DNA of 64,000 nucleotides from Blepharisma japonicum (Eukaryota; Ciliophora; Heterotrichea; Heterotrichida; Blepharismidae). Numbering within the stretch: position 1 is the first letter of the stretch; the number at the start of each line of letters is the position of its first letter. A program made the position numbers and the translations under genes. Shown in pieces: positions 31,475-41,900 of the stretch. The notes beneath the pieces were generated by a model. That model did no database searches, was not told the DNA's origin, and worked only from the letters and a program-made list of their open reading frames with translations. Location of the stretch: contig CATKHK010000056.1 of the NCBI GenBank assembly GCA_949751835.1, positions 186,001-250,000 of the forward strand. The letters are read 5' to 3'.

Positions 31475-32536
31475 TTAAGCTGGACACTTGATTTCCACTT
31501 CGATATTTAAGTAGTTCTTAGTGTCTTGTAGAATCAACCCCAAAGGTATTTCCTCCTTCAAGGATATCACTTCTGCATGATATAAAAATTTGAAAATTAC
31601 CAAAAATGCTTGTTGGCGGTCAGGCTCTGCAATTTTTGAACTTAAAGCGATAGAGTCCAAAATAATATTCACAACTTCTCCCAGCTCTTTTGGATTTTGT
31701 AGCTCCAGTACAGGCATAATCTCTGAAATGCATTTTTGGACTGTCTCAAATGTAAATCTCTTTTGAGGGATCTCAATATTTTCTTTATCTTCTACATTTA
31801 ACGATGCTTTATAAGCTGGAGTGAATGTTTTATATTTTTCTTCTCCAAAATATGCATCTATCTCTTCTCTATTATAAGCCACTTGGATTCCTTGGTCTTC
31901 CACTATGCCATATTTAACAAAATCCTCATATATAATTTCTGAAATTTCAAAGGAGGTCGGAATTTGGTCTTTGTTTTGAGACTTTCTTCGGGCTGATATA
32001 ACAGCGCCTTCTGCTAAATTTCTGATTTGGGATTTCAATGATTTTACCTTTCCAGCAGGAATTCCATGGCCTTGGAAAAAAGTTTCCACAAATTTATTTA
32101 AGACTTCTTGATATAGCTTCTCCAAAGGTGTTTTATTGTCAAACTGTTTCAACTGGCTGCTAGGCTTAGGCTCGATGCTTTTTAAGACTTCTTCTTGGAA
32201 TCCCGCGTCTTTATTTGAATTTTTTGGAATTTCTTCATAGTTTTGAAAGTGTATCTTTGGAAGATACTTTTTAAAAATTTCGGGGCGAGAGGTACAAACA
32301 ATGAGATCTGGCTTCAGAGTCGCAGCGCGACCAATGAGAACTCCTCTTTGGAATTCACTGGAGACTCTGAAGTAAGTTTTTTGGCTGTTAAGACATTCAT
32401 CAAAGTCAGATGAAGTCTTGAAGACTGAACGAATATTATCTGTGATGATAAAGTCTTCTGGCACTAATAATGTGATGTCTTCTGCATGAGAGAATGAAGA
32501 AATACTGAAGCTGTTTGATAGAACGTCGACAATCAT
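31475..32536 (-). CDS. unknown 353-residue soluble protein
   Basis: 353 residues, ATG start, TAA stop, no TGA codons and no intron. It has no signal peptide or membrane segment. The N-terminal ~100 residues have an alternating beta-alpha character (DVLSNSFSISSFSH, ITLLVPEDFIITD). A charged linker follows at ~105-160, then a helical second half (SLKSQIRNLAEGAVISARRK; KCISEIMPVLELQNPKELGEVV). No motif that I can assign to a family. Codon use and composition match real genes nearby. Confidence 0.65.
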   Translation of the reverse strand: MIVDVLSNSFSISSFSHAEDITLLVPEDFIITDNIRSVFKTSSDFDECLNSQKTYFRVSSEFQRGVLIGRAATLKPDLIVCTSRPEIFKKYLPKIHFQNYEEIPKNSNKDAGFQEEVLKSIEPKPSSQLKQFDNKTPLEKLYQEVLNKFVETFFQGHGIPAGKVKSLKSQIRNLAEGAVISARRKSQNKDQIPTSFEISEIIYEDFVKYGIVEDQGIQVAYNREEIDAYFGEEKYKTFTPAYKASLNVEDKENIEIPQKRFTFETVQKCISEIMPVLELQNPKELGEVVNIILDSIALSSKIAEPDRQQAFLVIFKFLYHAEVISLKEEIPLGLILQDTKNYLNIEVEIKCPA

Positions 32537-32650
32537 TTTAAATTAAATTTTATTATGGGGATCTTAAATATGAAATATAGATAATTTCTTAAATTAAATT
32601 AGCCAATTAAAATGAAGATAATTAAATTCTGAATAAATCTTAAAGAATTA

Positions 32651-34192
32651 TTATTCGTTTGAATTATTTGTATCAAGTTCAGTTAGCCTACGTCTCTCTT
32701 TTGACCTTAAAACAATTTTTTGCAGCTGTTCGAACTTGGTATTTACCGTTTCAAGTTCTTCTTCTGCACAAAGCTCTGCTAGCCTCGCTAAGCCTTTCTG
32801 TGCTCTATGCGCTACAAATCTTGTTTTTCTTTTATTCGAAATTAACCTTCCTCCTGGAAGTTTATAAATTTTTTGAAGCAGCATTTTAGCAACCTGCTTA
32901 GCCATATATTCCCCTGAAAAAACGTTATTCATAACAATATTGTTCATTGACTGTACCATATTTTTAAGGTTTTTAATGCCTTTATTATACCTTCTCAGCA
33001 TGATGTTTTTATTAGAAGAAATTCTTTCTGCAAATAGTCTTTCAAGAGCCTGATCAGGAAGCTTGTCATCTCTTCTTTTTATTCATTTTTTATAAGTCAT
33101 AAATTTAAGTGTCTTTATTTTGTCCTTGTCAATTAAATCATTTACATCATGCTCTAGTTTCTTTTCTAAAAGTCTTGCTTCGTTGTCAAGATTTCTTACG
33201 AAATTAGGAGGTCTGAGAGGAGATTTTATGGCTGAATAAGAACATTTTCGAGAATTTGGGGTATAAAGTTTATCCCTTGTGCTTCTAAAATCAAAAGTCC
33301 GCTGATATTTATCACATACATTTTTAGGAGATGCACAGTTGGAGTAATATCCTATTGTTTGACATCCTGGACTACTAGGCAGTCTTGAATGGAATGGTTC
33401 GCTTATTGCGGTTGTTGGCCTCATCATTGTGTTGTTTCTAAGTATAGGTGCAGTTGTATATGAATGAATATTTAAAAAATACCAATTTTCGTTTTCATCT
33501 TGAATAAAATCACCTGAAATTTTAAGAAGTTTTGTGCTATTAAGGATAGATTCTTCTAATAAAACTTTAATAAAATTTATTTGATGTGCTAAGACAATAG
33601 TCCCCTGTGATAATTTCGCAGGCTTTGAAATTATTTTGTGGATAATTAAGAAAGAACTTTCAATAATATCATATTTTTCAAAAGTACCTTGAAAATCATC
33701 AGACATATATATTTTTGATAAAACTTTTTGGGAAATTGATTTTTGTGTGTAAGGGAATTGATTTCTTATAACTTTAGCAAAAAATCCGTTAGATTTTGAT
33801 CATTGAACTCTGACAATTTGGGCATTTGTATTATGACAAACTATAAAAGTTTGTAGGCTAAAACTGATACTATCTTTCATAAAAGATTTTCCAATATTAA
33901 AAGCATCCTCCTTAGTCATTGCTAAATTAAGCTTGAAATTCGTTTTAAAAACTGCAAAAGGAAAATCGCTGTCATCTTCCCCAATAAATTGCAGATTTTC
34001 TTTAAATTGCTCTTCTGTTATCTCCTTGAACTCCAAGCTTCTTTCATTGTTTTTTATCAGTGTAAGTGAGTTAAACCCAAATCCATAGATAATAGTATTT
34101 GGGATCGATAAAGTGATCTACATAGCCTTTACAATATTATTCTTTGAGGCCAACTCTAATAGTTTTAAGAAGTGCATTTGGTCAGTTTGCAT
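32651..34192 (-). CDS. unknown 508-residue protein with one 15-nt intron
   Basis: 508 residues after splicing 34118-34132 and reading two TGA codons (33800, 33083) as Trp. Start is ATG 34190-34192 (MQTDQMHFLKLLELASKN). The intron removes an in-frame TAG and joins NNI to ITLSIPNTIIYGFG. The N-terminal half resembles a globular domain; residues ~215-300 are Ser/Pro/Arg-rich and disordered; the C-terminal ~180 residues are strongly basic and helical (RRYNKGIKNLKNMVQSM, KRKTRFVAHRAQKGLARLAE). No family recognised; likely ciliate- or heterotrich-specific. Start lies 53 nt downstream of the SHMT stop. Confidence 0.75.
34118..34132 (-). other. 15-nt intron in the 508-residue protein gene
   Basis: Minus strand GTAAAGGCTATGTAG, nearly the same as the eIF2-gamma intron. 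GT/AG, T9, A10. It carries an in-frame TAG; removal leaves frame open upstream to an ATG. Confidence 0.88.
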
Positions 34193-34245
34193 TTTAGCTG
34201 TATTATTACTTTTAAAAAAAATATTTTAAAGATTCTACCGATTAA

Positions 34246-35604
34246 TTATTCTAAGGATTTATACCTCATATTTTCTGTGCTGAAGCCAGGAATTCTGAAC
34301 TGCGTTGAAAACTCAAAGACTTCTTGCTTAAGAGCTTTGATTTTTTCATTTTCTGGGATTGCAGCTAAAAAGTCATTGAGTTTTTTACCAGTCGTTTCTT
34401 GGATTTCCAATGAAATCTGTATAGCTCTGTGCAAGAAATGGGCAACAGTTTTGAAATTGTCTTCATTAAGCCCTCTGGTTGTCATAGCTGGAGTTCCTAC
34501 TCTGACACCTCCAGGGGTTAAAGCTGACGTATCTCCTGGGACTGAATTTTTATTCAGGGTGATTCTGACAGCGTCACAAACTTTTTCAAATTTATTCCCA
34601 GTGAGTCCTTGTGGTCTTAAATCCCAAAGCATCAAATGGTTATCAGTTCCATTAGAAACTAAGGTGTATCCTAAGCTTATCAATTCATCAGCAAGCGCCC
34701 TAGAGTTTTTCACAACTTGTCTGGCATACTCTTTGTATTCCTCTGTTGCTAGCTCTCTTAGCTGAGTTGCTACACCTGCTATATTGTTATTGTGAGGACC
34801 GCCCTGAAGAGCTGGGAATACAGCTCCGTTGATGCGGTCTTCAAGTTCTTTTTTATAAAAAATAATTGCACTTCTTGGTCCTCTCATTGTTTTATGAGTG
34901 GTTGTAGTCACCACATCACAGTATTCAAATGGATTAGAAAGGACTCCAGACGATACTAGTCCACTGAAATGAGCAATGTCTGCCATCAAATAAGCACCGA
35001 TATCTGTAGCAATTTTTCTTAGTCTTGCATAATCATAGTCTCTAGGGTATGCACTAGCTCCACAAATTAAAATTTTTGGCAAGAAAAGTTTGGCTTGGTT
35101 TTCAAGAGCATCATAATCAATTCTGCCTGTTGACATGTCAAGCTGATATGGAAGAGATTCAAAGAAAATTGAACTAGCTGAAAGCTTCTTCTTAGCAGTG
35201 TAGTAACCATGTGTCAAATGTCCACCAGAAGGCAAAGCAAGGCCCATAATTCGGTCATGAGGGTTAAGAAGAGCCGTGTATACTTCAAAATTAGCAGGGC
35301 TTCCTGAGTATGGCTGAACGTTTACACCCCAAGTATGGGCATCTAGACTGAATGCAGCCAGTGCTCGTCTTTGACAGAGGCTTTCTACTTGGTCGATATA
35401 TTCATTCCCTCCATAATATCTCTTCCCTGGTAGTCCTTCACTATATTTGTTTGTTAAACAAGATCCGAGACAGTCCATGACAGCTCTAGATGTGAAATTT
35501 TCTGAAGCAATCAGCTCGATTCCTCCCCATTGTCTGCATTTTTCATGTTCGATTATGTCGAAAAGCTCCGGGTCAGCCTGTTCAAGTGATTGATCCCACT
35601 CCAT
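34246..35604 (-). CDS. SHMT: serine hydroxymethyltransferase
   Basis: 452 residues, ATG to TAA, without TGA codons or introns. It has the full SHMT pattern: [17 protein letters not shown], the substrate region [20 protein letters not shown], the PLP-lysine block [12 protein letters not shown] with Lys238, and [14 protein letters not shown]. The enzyme converts serine and tetrahydrofolate to glycine and 5,10-methylene-THF, feeding one-carbon metabolism. The N-terminus ([14 protein letters not shown]) lacks a presequence, so this is probably the cytosolic form. Length is slightly under the human cytosolic enzyme (483). Confidence 0.97.
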   Translation of the reverse strand: MEWDQSLEQADPELFDIIEHEKCRQWGGIELIASENFTSRAVMDCLGSCLTNKYSEGLPGKRYYGGNEYIDQVESLCQRRALAAFSLDAHTWGVNVQPYSGSPANFEVYTALLNPHDRIMGLALPSGGHLTHGYYTAKKKLSASSIFFESLPYQLDMSTGRIDYDALENQAKLFLPKILICGASAYPRDYDYARLRKIATDIGAYLMADIAHFSGLVSSGVLSNPFEYCDVVTTTTHKTMRGPRSAIIFYKKELEDRINGAVFPALQGGPHNNNIAGVATQLRELATEEYKEYARQVVKNSRALADELISLGYTLVSNGTDNHLMLWDLRPQGLTGNKFEKVCDAVRITLNKNSVPGDTSALTPGGVRVGTPAMTTRGLNEDNFKTVAHFLHRAIQISLEIQETTGKKLNDFLAAIPENEKIKALKQEVFEFSTQFRIPGFSTENMRYKSLE

Positions 35605-35710
35605 TGATTATTATTAACAAGTTTTGTATAACACTGAATGAAATAAAATGAATGAGAGAATAAATAATGACAAAAAATTATATATAGTGAGGATAAAATA
35701 AATTAATTAT

Positions 35711-36766
35711 CTAAATTGCATTTTTTGCAGCCCACCACTGTGGTAAATATACTTGCTGGACACATGATTCTCCATTAGTGATTAAAGGGTAATAATAAGC
35801 TGACAGATAGTAATACATGTAAGAATTGTAGTCCTTAGTAGTCCACCAATCAATTATACAGGCAGGGGTAAATCTTCTCATTGTGTTGCATTTAAGGATT
35901 AATTTAGACTGCACCCACGATTTAAGATAGCTCATCATCTGCAGCATCGGTTTATCCCCTGCAAAAAGTGAGCAATAACTTGCTGAATTAGGATTATACC
36001 CACAATAGCAAGTCCCAGTTAAATATCCATTAGGAAAATAATCATCCCTTGTAGACTGACAATCACTATCTAATTGGCAAGCTGCTGGCAATTTGCTTGA
36101 CTGTACAGGTGCCATACATTCAAATCCTTCATTATTTGCCATACATAGTCCAGAATTGCACAGCATTGACTGATTAGTTGATGAACAAGAGTTAACTGGC
36201 AAGTGCTGTGCTATTGAATAATAAGGGAAACATATACTTTGCGAAGATGTTTTAGCAATATTACATCCTGCCCCATTCACACAGTCATAATCAGTAGTGC
36301 ATCCTGTGCCTCCTACAGGGATCTGTATTTGGCAAATCCCTCCTAAGCATCTATATCCAGGGTTGCAGTCATCATTTACCTTGCATTCGTCTCCTTGGCT
36401 TGCTCCCATACATACGTTTTTAACGCACCCTTGATTTGCATGTGAACTACAGTCAGCTGACGTTGAACATTTTTCTCCAGGCCAAGCATTAACTGCTGGT
36501 GTAGGAATTGCAGCGCCACATGTAGAATTACTTTCAGTTGAAGGCTGACAATAAGGCAGCTTCAAAGATGTGCATGGGTTTACAAAATATGTAGGGGTCG
36601 AGGCTGTCGGAGTAAAAAATATGCATGTGGTATTCAGAAACTGCTGACTGCTTGTCTTGCATGTGTAAGCAGGACAGTTTGGATTTCCCAAATATTCAGG
36701 GGAAAATTCTATAGCTGATATTATTGAAATAGAAAATGAAATCAAACAAAATCGTCACATATCCAT
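35711..36766 (-). CDS. Cys-rich secreted protein with Dickkopf-like repeats
   Basis: 351 residues, start ATG 36764-36766, extended through one TGA Trp codon (MDMWRFCLISFSISIISA) so that the N-terminus becomes a proper signal peptide. More than 25 Cys occur in spaced modules such as CSTSADCSSHANQGCVKN, ECKVNDDCNPGYRCLGGI and CTTDYDCVNGAGC. This C-x4-5-DC-x6-8-C pattern resembles the Cys-rich repeats of Dickkopf/WIF-like or oomycete/ciliate surface proteins. The C-terminal ~90 residues are different, with Trp/Tyr-rich sequence (PACIIDWWTTKDYNSYMYY). Probably secreted or surface-exposed; ligand unknown. Confidence 0.78.
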
Positions 36767-36825
36767 ATTTCTTTATATAATTGATAATTATGAAATTAAA
36801 TAAAAATCTATGTCATTTTTATTAG

Positions 36826-37668
36826 CTAAGCAAGTTCGACTTCTTTTTTAACTTCTTTAGCTCTAAATCTCTTCTTTAATATGGAGATAAATATCAAAAA
36901 TACTATTAAAAGAAGACACCCAACAACGATACTAAGTATTGGTCCGTGGTTTGCGCAAATGTCTTGGCTATCAGAAATAGTTGAAACATCATCACAGCTG
37001 CCATATTTTGCGCCAGTTATCCCATATCATATTCCAATCGCTGCTGCATGCAAAACTACTGTAAAGGTTGCTATCAACATTGAGACTACATCAGAGAGAA
37101 AACGCAAGCCTCTTACCAGCATTATGACTTTGTACATCCAAATGACGAGTGCAGCTAAGCAAACAGCTTCAAGTACTGCATATGCAGTGCCAGCATCTCT
37201 AAGATCTTTAAAAGTAGAACAGAAGCCAGAGTAATCATTATCGTCACAGCTCTTAGTGGCAATATCCATATATAGCTCATCTTCCCAAGAGCCGCTGCAT
37301 CCTCCACATCTAAGCATCCCTCCCATCCATTTCTTGTCATCTTTTCCTTGTGAAACCCACCTTGGAGTTCCCATACATCCTAATATGATGCATAAAGAAG
37401 CAAATAATAAAAATAATATAAGGTACCATCAGCAGTACAAAGGGACTCGATTAAGCTCGAAATCAGGGTTTATTTCTATTCTACGAGTCTTTTCGAAGTC
37501 ATTATCTTGTTCGTCAAAACCAAGTTGGACTTCTTGGGAATGGATACTATTGCTGTCTACGAAGATGCGAGGTTGCTGATCTCTGTTTGCTTCGTATTGT
37601 TCGTCGCTTGAATTGTATCTTAATGACTGATGCGTCCCACTTTCTCCTCGAAAACCTTCGCTGCTCAT
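36826..37668 (-). CDS. four-span membrane protein (tetraspan-like)
   Basis: 280 residues, with two TGA Trp codons (one at YC-W-WYLILF, one in IGI-W-YGITG). A ~75-residue hydrophilic N-terminal tail (MSSEGFRGESG..., acidic) precedes four hydrophobic segments near residues 80-100, 155-178, 186-213 and 236-256. The extracellular loop between 1 and 2 has RCGGCSGS and CDDNDYSGFC, conserved-looking Cys spacing. It is divergently paired with the next gene and shares with it the element SGFCS...D...G just before the second span, suggesting related proteins. Tail-to-head 59 nt from the Cys-rich secreted gene. No named family. Confidence 0.75.
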
Positions 37669-37817
37669 ATTAATATATTTAATGATTTAAAACGGCAGCT
37701 GTCCATTTCTTATGCTTTTTTTGTGCCTTAGCTTTATCTACCTTCAGCCGATTTCAAGACTTTTTATGTTAATCCCAAGACTTTTTTAACCAGAAAGAGA
37801 ATTAAATTTATTTATAA
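37669..37817. promoter_or_regulatory. 149-nt divergent promoter between two four-span protein genes
   Basis: The start codons point away from each other across this short gap, so both promoters must overlap or abut here. No specific box identified. Confidence 0.55.
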
Positions 37818-38465
37818 ATGATCGAATCATTATATATTGAAGTTTCACAGCCAAAAGAGCCAAAGCCACTCCCAAAGTATCATTATATTGTATATTCTGT
37901 ATTTTCCTTTTTTAGCATAGTGGCTATTCTAGTTGACATGGCTTTAGCCCAATGATATCAGTATTGCTGATGAAGCTTTGGGCTAGTTTTTGCAGAACCA
38001 CAGACAAAATTCGACTCATTTGAAAACGAAAGCTCAATTGGTGACGTAAAAAGTGACAGCTGTGGGTCTTTGAAGCATCTTGTCAATACAAATTGTCCAG
38101 GCTTTTGTAGTCATATTGATGGATTTGACAATGGTGGAGCACAAATGATTCTCTTTGGCACAATAGCGATGGTTTTTAATGCAATTTGTATATTTTTCCA
38201 CATTTTAAAGCTATATCGTTCAAATTTCAAGCTGAAAATTATATCGCCTCTATCCTTTCTTCCTTCATTTCTTTATATTCTAGGGTACTCAATATACTTC
38301 GGAGTTGCGAAATTCACTGATTTAGAAGAAACCAATGGTAAAAGATTTGGGACTAAAGATTTTGAGATGAAAGAAGGGCTTCTTTTAGGCTTTGCAATTA
38401 TCGGCCTCAACCTGCTTCTATTTATATATTGCTACTTTACAACTAAGAAAACTTTTATTAGTTAA
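37818..38465 (+). CDS. four-span membrane protein (tetraspan-like)
   Basis: 215 residues with three TGA Trp codons close together (AQWYQYCWWSFG), starting at ATG 37818. Four hydrophobic segments lie near residues 24-44 (IVYSVFSFFSIVAILV), 108-128, 140-160 and 188-207. The loop after span 1 contains SCGSL and NCPGFCSHIDGFDNGGAQ, which parallels GFCSTFKDLRDAGTAY of the divergent neighbour, so the two could be paralogues. N-terminal tail short and Pro-rich (QPKEPKPLPK). No named family. Confidence 0.75.
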
Positions 38466-38488
38466 TTTCTATTAAAAAAATCCGCTGT

Positions 38489-38884
38489 TTATTTATCAAT
38501 TTTCATTGATTGTCTTTTTCTTGTGTTCTTTTCGATATTCTTGAGGGAGTATTCTAATTCACCCATAAACATATCAGGAATTTCAATTGGTCTCCCTTTC
38601 AGTTCTTCTTCAGGGACATCAGGCATTCTTTCAATCAAATATTTCTTACTTTTGACCGGACACTCAAACGGTACAATGGCATCTGATCGAAAATCAAGTC
38701 TAACAGCTGGCTTGTGCTGAGGAAAGACAGCGTCAGGATCATTTGGATGCAAAAATGCACTCTTTAAGGTGGGATGGCTGGTTCCAAGCATGGCTAAATT
38801 ATCCTTTTCCAGTGTTTGCCTCACGATTTGTCGTTTGAGAGACTTTCACTTTTGCATACGCTTTGATCTGATACTTTTCCCCAT
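38489..38884 (-). CDS. LLPH-like basic nucleolar protein (DUF2423-type N-terminus)
   Basis: 131 residues, with one TGA Trp codon. Start is ATG 38884, giving MGKSIRSKRMQKWKSLKRQ, which matches the 'MAKSLRSKxKRxxRxxKR' N-terminus of the LLPH/DUF2423 family of small basic nucleolar proteins linked to ribosome biogenesis. The rest is more acidic and Pro-rich (PDVPEEELKGRPIEIPDM) and differs from animal LLPH, ending in a basic tail (KNTRKRQSMKIDK). Without TGA as Trp the diagnostic N-terminus would be lost. Stops 23 nt from the end of the four-span gene on the other strand. Confidence 0.7.
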
Positions 38885-38909
38885 AATTTAATTACAATGG
38901 CTAATTAAG

Positions 38910-41900
38910 CTAAGATGAAAAATATTGCTTGTATTGCTTGAGTCTTGTAAGCTGCTCCTCCTTTGGCCCTCTTTTCCAAGTGAAAAAGGCTTCTAGCAGT
39001 ATATTCTGTGGACGATACATGACTGATTCCCATTTTTCGATTGCATTTCGGAGCTTCATTTTCTGCTTATAAGTCATGCTGAATCTGGGATTTCTTAAAA
39101 TATGCCAAGACTCCCATAGGAGTTTATGTTTCTTTTTATTGAATGCGTGGGAAATTTCTAAAGCTAAGGTGACGTTTTTGTCGTGAGAAATGGATTTGGC
39201 CATCTTCCACCTATCAAAAGACTCTTTTAAGAGATACTTGTGGTGGCTGTGGAAATTCATGATCATAGACTTTAAATAGGGTGCAATTAAGGCGATATCA
39301 AATTTAACGAGGGACTCATCATTAATACTCCATATAAAGGACGGATCATTTTCATTGAGGTTTTGGAAGTATTCACAGATTCTGATGCTGAAAAGCTTGC
39401 CTAATAGTTCAAGCCCTCGGCATATTCTGCGTTTTCTTCCTTTAATTCGGCTCCATGACCTTATAATTAGTAGAAGCAGCCTTTTAGAGAATTTGGTTCG
39501 CAAAAGCTGCTCATAGCTTTCGAGGCGTTTCATTTCGGAAACAAGGCTTCCCCAGAGGTGAATTGACCTTTGCAGAATTTTGGCGTACTTTCTTCGATAT
39601 AGGTTCAAAATTGCTTTTGCAGCCTTTTCTTTTTTGGCTTTTTTGCTGTTGATACTTGAGAACTCAGCCTTTATCCGAGAAAATGCAAAAGATTTTCTGG
39701 TTTTGAAGGGAGTAAATGCCAATTTGGTAAATACATCTAAGAGCTCTTTTTTTATTTGAGTATTGAACTTTGAGTTTAGTCTCCAAGTTCTTAGATTTTC
39801 TTTTAATGCAGCATTTGATCTTATTCTTTGCGTCCTTAGTAATTGCCTCAGCGCTTTATTTTGCTTCTTATACAATGAAGACAATCTGAATAAGGGTCGA
39901 CATCTTTTATTCGCAATGTTAGAAATAAGCTCAACCATTAAAGTTGCCCCTTCTGCTTTGTATGAGCTAATCACTTTTAGCTGCTCCAAGAAATCTTGGT
40001 AGTTCATGAAAATCTGCCTTTTAAGAATATCAGAAAATCTTCTGAGTCCATATGAAGTATATTCTGCCTTATAATTTTTAGTTCTCATATATAGCCTCCA
40101 TCTAACCCATGAGTGTTGTTTTGTTGTTTTAGTGTACCTTCTTATTGCTTTAAAGAGCATTTCTAGCCCAATTTCTTTTTTCTTAAGCCCTTGCTTTGAT
40201 TTTCTATTTGCAAGCTTTAATATATTCATACAATATTTAAGCTGACCAAGGGCATATGAATCTATTGCCTGAGTGAAACTCATAACCATCAACGCTTGAG
40301 AATCTTTCGGAATTTTATACCTATTAAAAATTGCCAAAAATACAGAAAATGCATAAAACTCTTTTGCTAGCACTTTTTTCTCTATAATTTCTACAAAGGA
40401 TCGAATATGAGTCTGTGTCCTTAAAGTCATCAAGTTTTCTTCTGTCTGATGATGATGGAGACCCATTTTTTCTTCATATATTTTATGGACTGTTTTTAGC
40501 TTCCATGAGCTTAAAGATCTCAGTAATATATGGTCAAACCTTGTTATAGAATTTTCCAAAATTACCTTTAGCTTATTATTTCTTTCCTTCTGCAAAAGAA
40601 TAGTATTGGTATAGAGAATTGAAAATGCTGATTCTATTTGGTTTCTTATTAAGTTTGTGATTGCGTTTGCTAAGTCAATCATTTTGGATTTTGGAATCTT
40701 TTTATGCATAGCTAGAATTTTGATATTCTCCATAGTTATGCTTTCAGTTTGTTTTAATTCTTCGCTAGATGGTTCAATTGATACAGATTCTATTTGGGCC
40801 TGAGTTTCTGTTGAGATAGGTTTTCCAATTGGCGTATTTTTAAACTTCTCTATTCCCGATTTATTTTTTTGAATTTTGGGGTTTTCAATTTTCTCATCAG
40901 TTATGTTTTTATTTTGTTTTAATTCTTCGCTAAATGGTTCAGTTGATGAGGATTTTCTTTGAGCTTGAGTTTCTGTCAAGATAGATTTTTCAATTGGCTC
41001 ATCTTTAAACTTTTCTGATCCTGGTATATTTTTTTGAATTTTGAGGTTTTCAATTTCCTCGTCAGTTATGTTTTCAAATGGTTCAGTTGATGAAGATTCT
41101 ATTTGAGTTTGAACTACTGACGAGATAGGTTTTCCAAATGGCTTATCTTTATAATATTCTGATCCCGATATATTTTTTTTAACTTCTGGGCTTTCTACTC
41201 TCTTACCAGTTATATTCTCATTTTCCCTTAATTCTTCTTTAGATGGTTCAATTGATGGAGATTTTATTTGAGCTTGAGTTTCTGTCGAGAAAGGATTTCT
41301 AATTGGCTCATCTTTAAAGTACTCTGATTCCGATTCATTTTCTTGAGTGGTAGGGTTTTCTATTCTCTTATCATTTATATTTTTATTTTGCTTTAGTTCT
41401 TCGCTAGATGGTTCAATTGATGAAGATTTTATTTGAGCTTGAGTTTCCGTCGAGATAGGATTTCTAATTGGCTCATATTTAAGCCTCTCTGATCCAGATA
41501 CATTTTCTTGAATTTTGGTAGGGTTTTCTATTCTTTTATCAGTTATATTTTCATTTTGCTTTAGTTCTTCGCAAGATAGTTCAATTGATGAAGATTTTAT
41601 TTGAGCTTGAGTTTCCGTCGAGATAGGATTTCTAATTGGTTCATATTTAAGCCTCTCTGGTCCAGATATATTTTTTTGAATTTTGGGGTTTTCTAAACTC
41701 TTATCATCTATATTTTTATTTTGCTTTAGTTCTTCACTAGATGGTTCAATTGATGGAGATTTTATTTGAGCTTGAGTTTCTGTCGAAATCGGTTTTCTAA
41801 TTGGCTCATCTTTAAAGTACTCTGATCCTGATATATTTTCTTGAGTGGTAGGATTTTCTATTCTATCATCAGCTATAATTTTATTTTGCTTTAATTCTTC

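Noticed and set aside
34172-34765. 197-residue plus-strand ORF
   Set aside because: It is antisense to serine hydroxymethyltransferase, a clear real gene; its product is Leu/Ser-rich and shows no motif.
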